This document shows, piece by piece, positions 43,733 to 46,132 of a stretch of 46,132 nucleotides of DNA. The first letter of the stretch is position 1. Every line of letters starts with the position of its first letter. Below the pieces are notes generated by a model. It saw only the letters and a program-made list of their open reading frames with translations, did not search any database and was not told the DNA's origin. A program made the translations under genes and the position numbers. Source of the DNA: Euryarchaeota archaeon UBA24 (lineage in GTDB: Archaea; Halobacteriota; Halobacteria; Halobacteriales; Hikarchaeaceae); the NCBI GenBank assembly GCA_002503845.1, contig DASO01000004.1, forward strand, positions 52,211 to 98,342, in the 5' to 3' direction.

Positions 43733-44269
43733 ATGGGTAATAAACTTCAAAATGGCCCTAGGGCTTATGTGGTCCGACTTGAATTGGCAGATCGTCCGGG
43801 GGAGCTCCTTCGTGTGTTGGAGCCAATATCATCAAGTGGGGGAAATCTATTATCAATATTCCATGAGCGTGGCGATATTACTCCTCGAGGGAAGATTCCT
43901 GTGGAAATAGATCTTGAATGTTCTCAGGAACAGTTTGAAGCTATATTGTCCTCATATTCAGATCTAGATATCCAGGTTACGCAATCGGGAGAAGAGCTAT
44001 ATCGAGGAGAACTGGTTGTTCTCTTGATCGGGGATGCAATTGCTAATGATTTGTCCAGTGTGATCGCGGCCATTGATGAATCTGGTTCTGTTGCAGTTAT
44101 TGAATCTTCGGTGAATCGTTCTATTGAATCTCCGGCAGACGCTAGTTCTATTCTTCGTCTGGCGATTAAAGATGGGGATCAGCTACAAGCGGTTGATTCT
44201 GTGAAATCAATTGTATCGAAATATGATCTTCATTTCATGACAACCACTGATCACGAGGTTTCTCAATGA
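43733..44269 (+). CDS. ACT-domain amino acid-binding protein
   Basis: A 178-residue protein with one clear ACT domain at about 10-80 (RAYVVRLELADRPGELLRVL, then GGNLLSIFHERG), the fold that senses amino acids, followed by a second, weaker alpha/beta part (ELVVLLIGDAIANDLSSVI). No enzymatic motif is seen. The stop overlaps the start of homoserine dehydrogenase (ATGA), so it most likely serves as a regulatory partner giving end-product (threonine) feedback, since the dehydrogenase itself lacks an ACT domain. The same pair occurs in haloarchaea. Confidence 0.88.
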   Translation: MGNKLQNGPRAYVVRLELADRPGELLRVLEPISSSGGNLLSIFHERGDITPRGKIPVEIDLECSQEQFEAILSSYSDLDIQVTQSGEELYRGELVVLLIGDAIANDLSSVIAAIDESGSVAVIESSVNRSIESPADASSILRLAIKDGDQLQAVDSVKSIVSKYDLHFMTTTDHEVSQ

Positions 44270-45210
44270 AACTCGCCATCTTGGGTGTTGGAAGTGTGGG
44301 GAAGGCAGTGGCTCAACTATCAAAAGAATACGGCCATACGGTGGTTGCACTGGCAGATTCTAAGAATGCCATTGTGAATCCAAAAGGGATCAAAGTCGAC
44401 GATGCATTAGAGCGAAAATCGAATCAAATGCCATTGGGAGATGCTTCTTTAGAAGATATATTTGATTCAGATTATGAGGTTCTGATCGAAGCGACTCCAA
44501 CTACCCTTGAGTCCGCAGAACCGGCGTTTTCGAATATTAAAGCGGCGTTGGAAGCGGATCGGCATGTTGTTTTGGCAAATAAGGGTCCTGTTGCGGAGAG
44601 ATTTGAGGAGCTCCAGTCTATTGCTGATGGAAGTAAAGGCGCTCTGCGCTTCGAAGCTACTGTGGGTGGCTCGATACCGATACTCTCTACAATTGAGGAT
44701 GTAGATTCTAAGAACATCACTTCGGTGAGAGGGATTCTAAATGGTACCTCTAACTTCATTCTTACTCGAATGGCTGCGAAAAATCTGAGTTACAGTCATG
44801 TTTTATCAGAAGCGCAGGATCTGGGTGTTGCAGAAGCGGATCCTACATTTGATGTGGGCGGGATTGATACTGCACTTAAATGTGTGATATTATCCAATGT
44901 TTTATCAGAAGGGGGTTTCTGTTTGTCAGACGCGAATGTGGAGGGAATTCAACATATATCCAATCACGCTCTTAATCTGGCAGACAAGTCTGGCTTGACA
45001 ATACGATTGATAGGAGAAGCCACGAGAGAAGGGGTGAATGTAGCTCCCATGCTAGTTCCAAAAGCAGGAGACTTGGCTGTTGAAGGTACTCAAAATATAG
45101 TTCAAATTACTACAGAACATGGAGGAGTTCTAAACCTCGCGGGTGCGGGTGCGGGTGGTAGTCCGACTGCCTCTGCGATATTCTTGGATCTTCAGCGCCT
45201 AATAGTGTGA
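44266..45210 (+). CDS. hom: Homoserine dehydrogenase
   Basis: A 314-residue NAD(P)-dependent enzyme making homoserine from aspartate semialdehyde for Thr and Met. The Rossmann motif GVGSVGKAV is at 7-15. The central block GTSNFILTRM (about 160-169) and EADPTFDVGGIDTALK (about 191-206) contain the substrate-binding and catalytic Lys/Asp. The length is that of the short form, without the C-terminal ACT domain; the ACT protein encoded upstream and translationally coupled may supply regulation. The next gene, EF-1alpha, begins 100 bases downstream with its own promoter region. Confidence 0.94.
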   Translation: MKLAILGVGSVGKAVAQLSKEYGHTVVALADSKNAIVNPKGIKVDDALERKSNQMPLGDASLEDIFDSDYEVLIEATPTTLESAEPAFSNIKAALEADRHVVLANKGPVAERFEELQSIADGSKGALRFEATVGGSIPILSTIEDVDSKNITSVRGILNGTSNFILTRMAAKNLSYSHVLSEAQDLGVAEADPTFDVGGIDTALKCVILSNVLSEGGFCLSDANVEGIQHISNHALNLADKSGLTIRLIGEATREGVNVAPMLVPKAGDLAVEGTQNIVQITTEHGGVLNLAGAGAGGSPTASAIFLDLQRLIV

Positions 45211-45310
45211 CTATGTCTAACACGAAAAACGTAGTACGTGGACGATTTTAGCTGTAAACAGTATCGAAATCGTTTTAGCCGCACTCTGTCAATCGACCTC
45301 AGAAGTTACC

Positions 45311-46132
45311 ATGAGTGACAAACCACATCAAAATTTGGCTGTGATAGGTCATGTGGACCACGGGAAGAGCACTCTCGTGGGGAGACTCCTCTATGAAACA
45401 GGGGCTGTAGAACAACACGTGATTGATCAGTATAAGAAAGAAGCAGAAGAATTAGGAAAAGGCGGATTTGAATTCGCATATGTCATGGACAATCTAAAAG
45501 AGGAACGGGAACGGGGTGTGACAATTGATATTGCCCATCAAGATTTCCATACGGATAATCATTATTTCACAATTGTAGATTGTCCAGGTCACCGTGATTT
45601 TGTTAAAAATATGATCACAGGGGCAAGTCAAGCTGACAGTGCAATTCTTGTTGTAGCTGTTGATGACGGGATTGCACCTCAGACTCAAGAGCATGTCTTC
45701 TTAGCCCGGACACTTGGTATTGCAGAACTCATTGTAGTCATAAACAAAATGGACAAAGAGAATTACGATGAGGGCAAATTTAATGCGGTTAAAGAAGAAG
45801 TACAAAAACTACTTGGATCGGTTGGGTACAAAGATAATCTTTTCATCCCTCTTTCCGCTTTTGAAGGAGACAATATCAAAGAGAGTTCTAGTAATACTTC
45901 ATGGTACGATGGTGTCACTATTCTTGATGCAATCAATGACCTTCCAGTTCCAAAAGACGCAACTGATGCGCCATTGAGGCTCCCCATACAAGATGTATAT
46001 ACAATCTCTGGAATTGGTACAGTTCCAGTGGGACGTGTTGAAACAGGGACCATGAAACCAGGAATGAAAGTTGTGTTTCAGCCTTCAGGGGCAGCTGGTG
46101 AATTGAAATCTATAGAAATGCACCACCAAGAA
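45311..46132 (+). CDS. tef1a: Translation elongation factor 1 alpha, N-terminal part (runs off the right edge)
   Basis: The first 274 codons of aEF-1alpha, which carries aminoacyl-tRNA to the ribosome. The start [20 protein letters not shown] contains G1 at 13-20. The switch I block ([12 protein letters not shown], 65-76), [20 protein letters not shown] and NKMD are all standard. The early sequence, including [19 protein letters not shown], is very close to what I remember of haloarchaeal EF-1alpha. The ATG follows TTACC in a 100-base gap containing ATCGTTTTAG (45270-45279) as a weak TATA candidate. Domains 2 and 3 continue beyond the window. Confidence 0.96.
   Translation, partial: MSDKPHQNLAVIGHVDHGKSTLVGRLLYETGAVEQHVIDQYKKEAEELGKGGFEFAYVMDNLKEERERGVTIDIAHQDFHTDNHYFTIVDCPGHRDFVKNMITGASQADSAILVVAVDDGIAPQTQEHVFLARTLGIAELIVVINKMDKENYDEGKFNAVKEEVQKLLGSVGYKDNLFIPLSAFEGDNIKESSSNTSWYDGVTILDAINDLPVPKDATDAPLRLPIQDVYTISGIGTVPVGRVETGTMKPGMKVVFQPSGAAGELKSIEMHHQE

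Overview
The window is archaeal chromosome, most likely from a low-GC euryarchaeon close to Halobacteria. My best guess is the marine group IV / Hikarchaeia type, which is an inference from gene content and not a phylogeny. The support is: RNA polymerase B split into B'' and B', with an RpoH-B''-B'-A'-A'' operon; an A' subunit carrying the haloarchaeal-style HTH-like insert; a ribbon-helix-helix gene directly in front of a tubulin-type FtsZ (cdrS-ftsZ2 arrangement); an archaeal GHMP shikimate kinase joined to chorismate mutase; NcsA; Rio2; SurE; EF-2 with the diphthamide histidine; EF-1alpha; TatA and a Tat lipoprotein. The DNA is AT-rich, promoters are TATA-type, many genes look leaderless, and gene ends are packed tightly, which suggests a streamlined genome.

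Layout. At 1-434 there is the 5' part of a Tat lipoprotein and two tRNAs (Ser-CGA, Tyr-GTA), all on the minus strand. A 435-base AT-rich gap with a strong TATA box and a possibly folded leader precedes cdrS-ftsZ2 (870-2180). Positions 2177-6860 hold ncsA, lplA, a winged-helix regulator, rio2 and two membrane proteins. The core transcription/translation block, all on the minus strand, is rpoH-rpoB2-rpoB1-rpoA1-rpoA2 and then rps12-rps7 (16031 down to 6914). No nusA lies between rpoA2 and rps12, and RpoA'' carries an extra helix-hairpin-helix tail.

From tRNA-Asp (16300) to about 41.4 kb lies a long mixed stretch that separates rps7 from EF-2. It holds many metabolic and transport genes, several of bacterial type: an atypical M20 hydrolase, an atypical asparaginase-family protein, a pyruvoyl-type PanD, a two-repeat metal exporter, a PrpF-family isomerase, MATE/EamA/MFS transporters, MsrA, two close class II aldolase paralogues, a nitrile hydratase alpha subunit with its accessory protein but no beta subunit, two luciferase-like flavin/F420 oxidoreductases, a D-2-hydroxyacid dehydrogenase, a thioredoxin-reductase-like enzyme and a membrane protein with an unusual His/acid pattern. 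Three more tRNAs (Arg-CCT, Gly-TCC and a CAT tRNA) punctuate it. Archaeal core genes (tatA, a Trm9-like methyltransferase, aroK-chorismate mutase, surE and a PilT-like ATPase/KH protein lacking its usual PIN domain) are interspersed.

From 41.4 kb to the end, on the plus strand, are EF-2, an ACT-domain protein coupled to homoserine dehydrogenase, and the first 274 codons of EF-1alpha, which runs off the window.

I found no CRISPR array, transposase, rRNA gene or complete mobile element. The best candidates for something undescribed are the beta-less nitrile hydratase locus and the catabolic cluster around it, the PIN-less ATPase/KH protein, the RpoA'' tail together with the missing nusA, and the His/acid membrane protein at 35820-37034.
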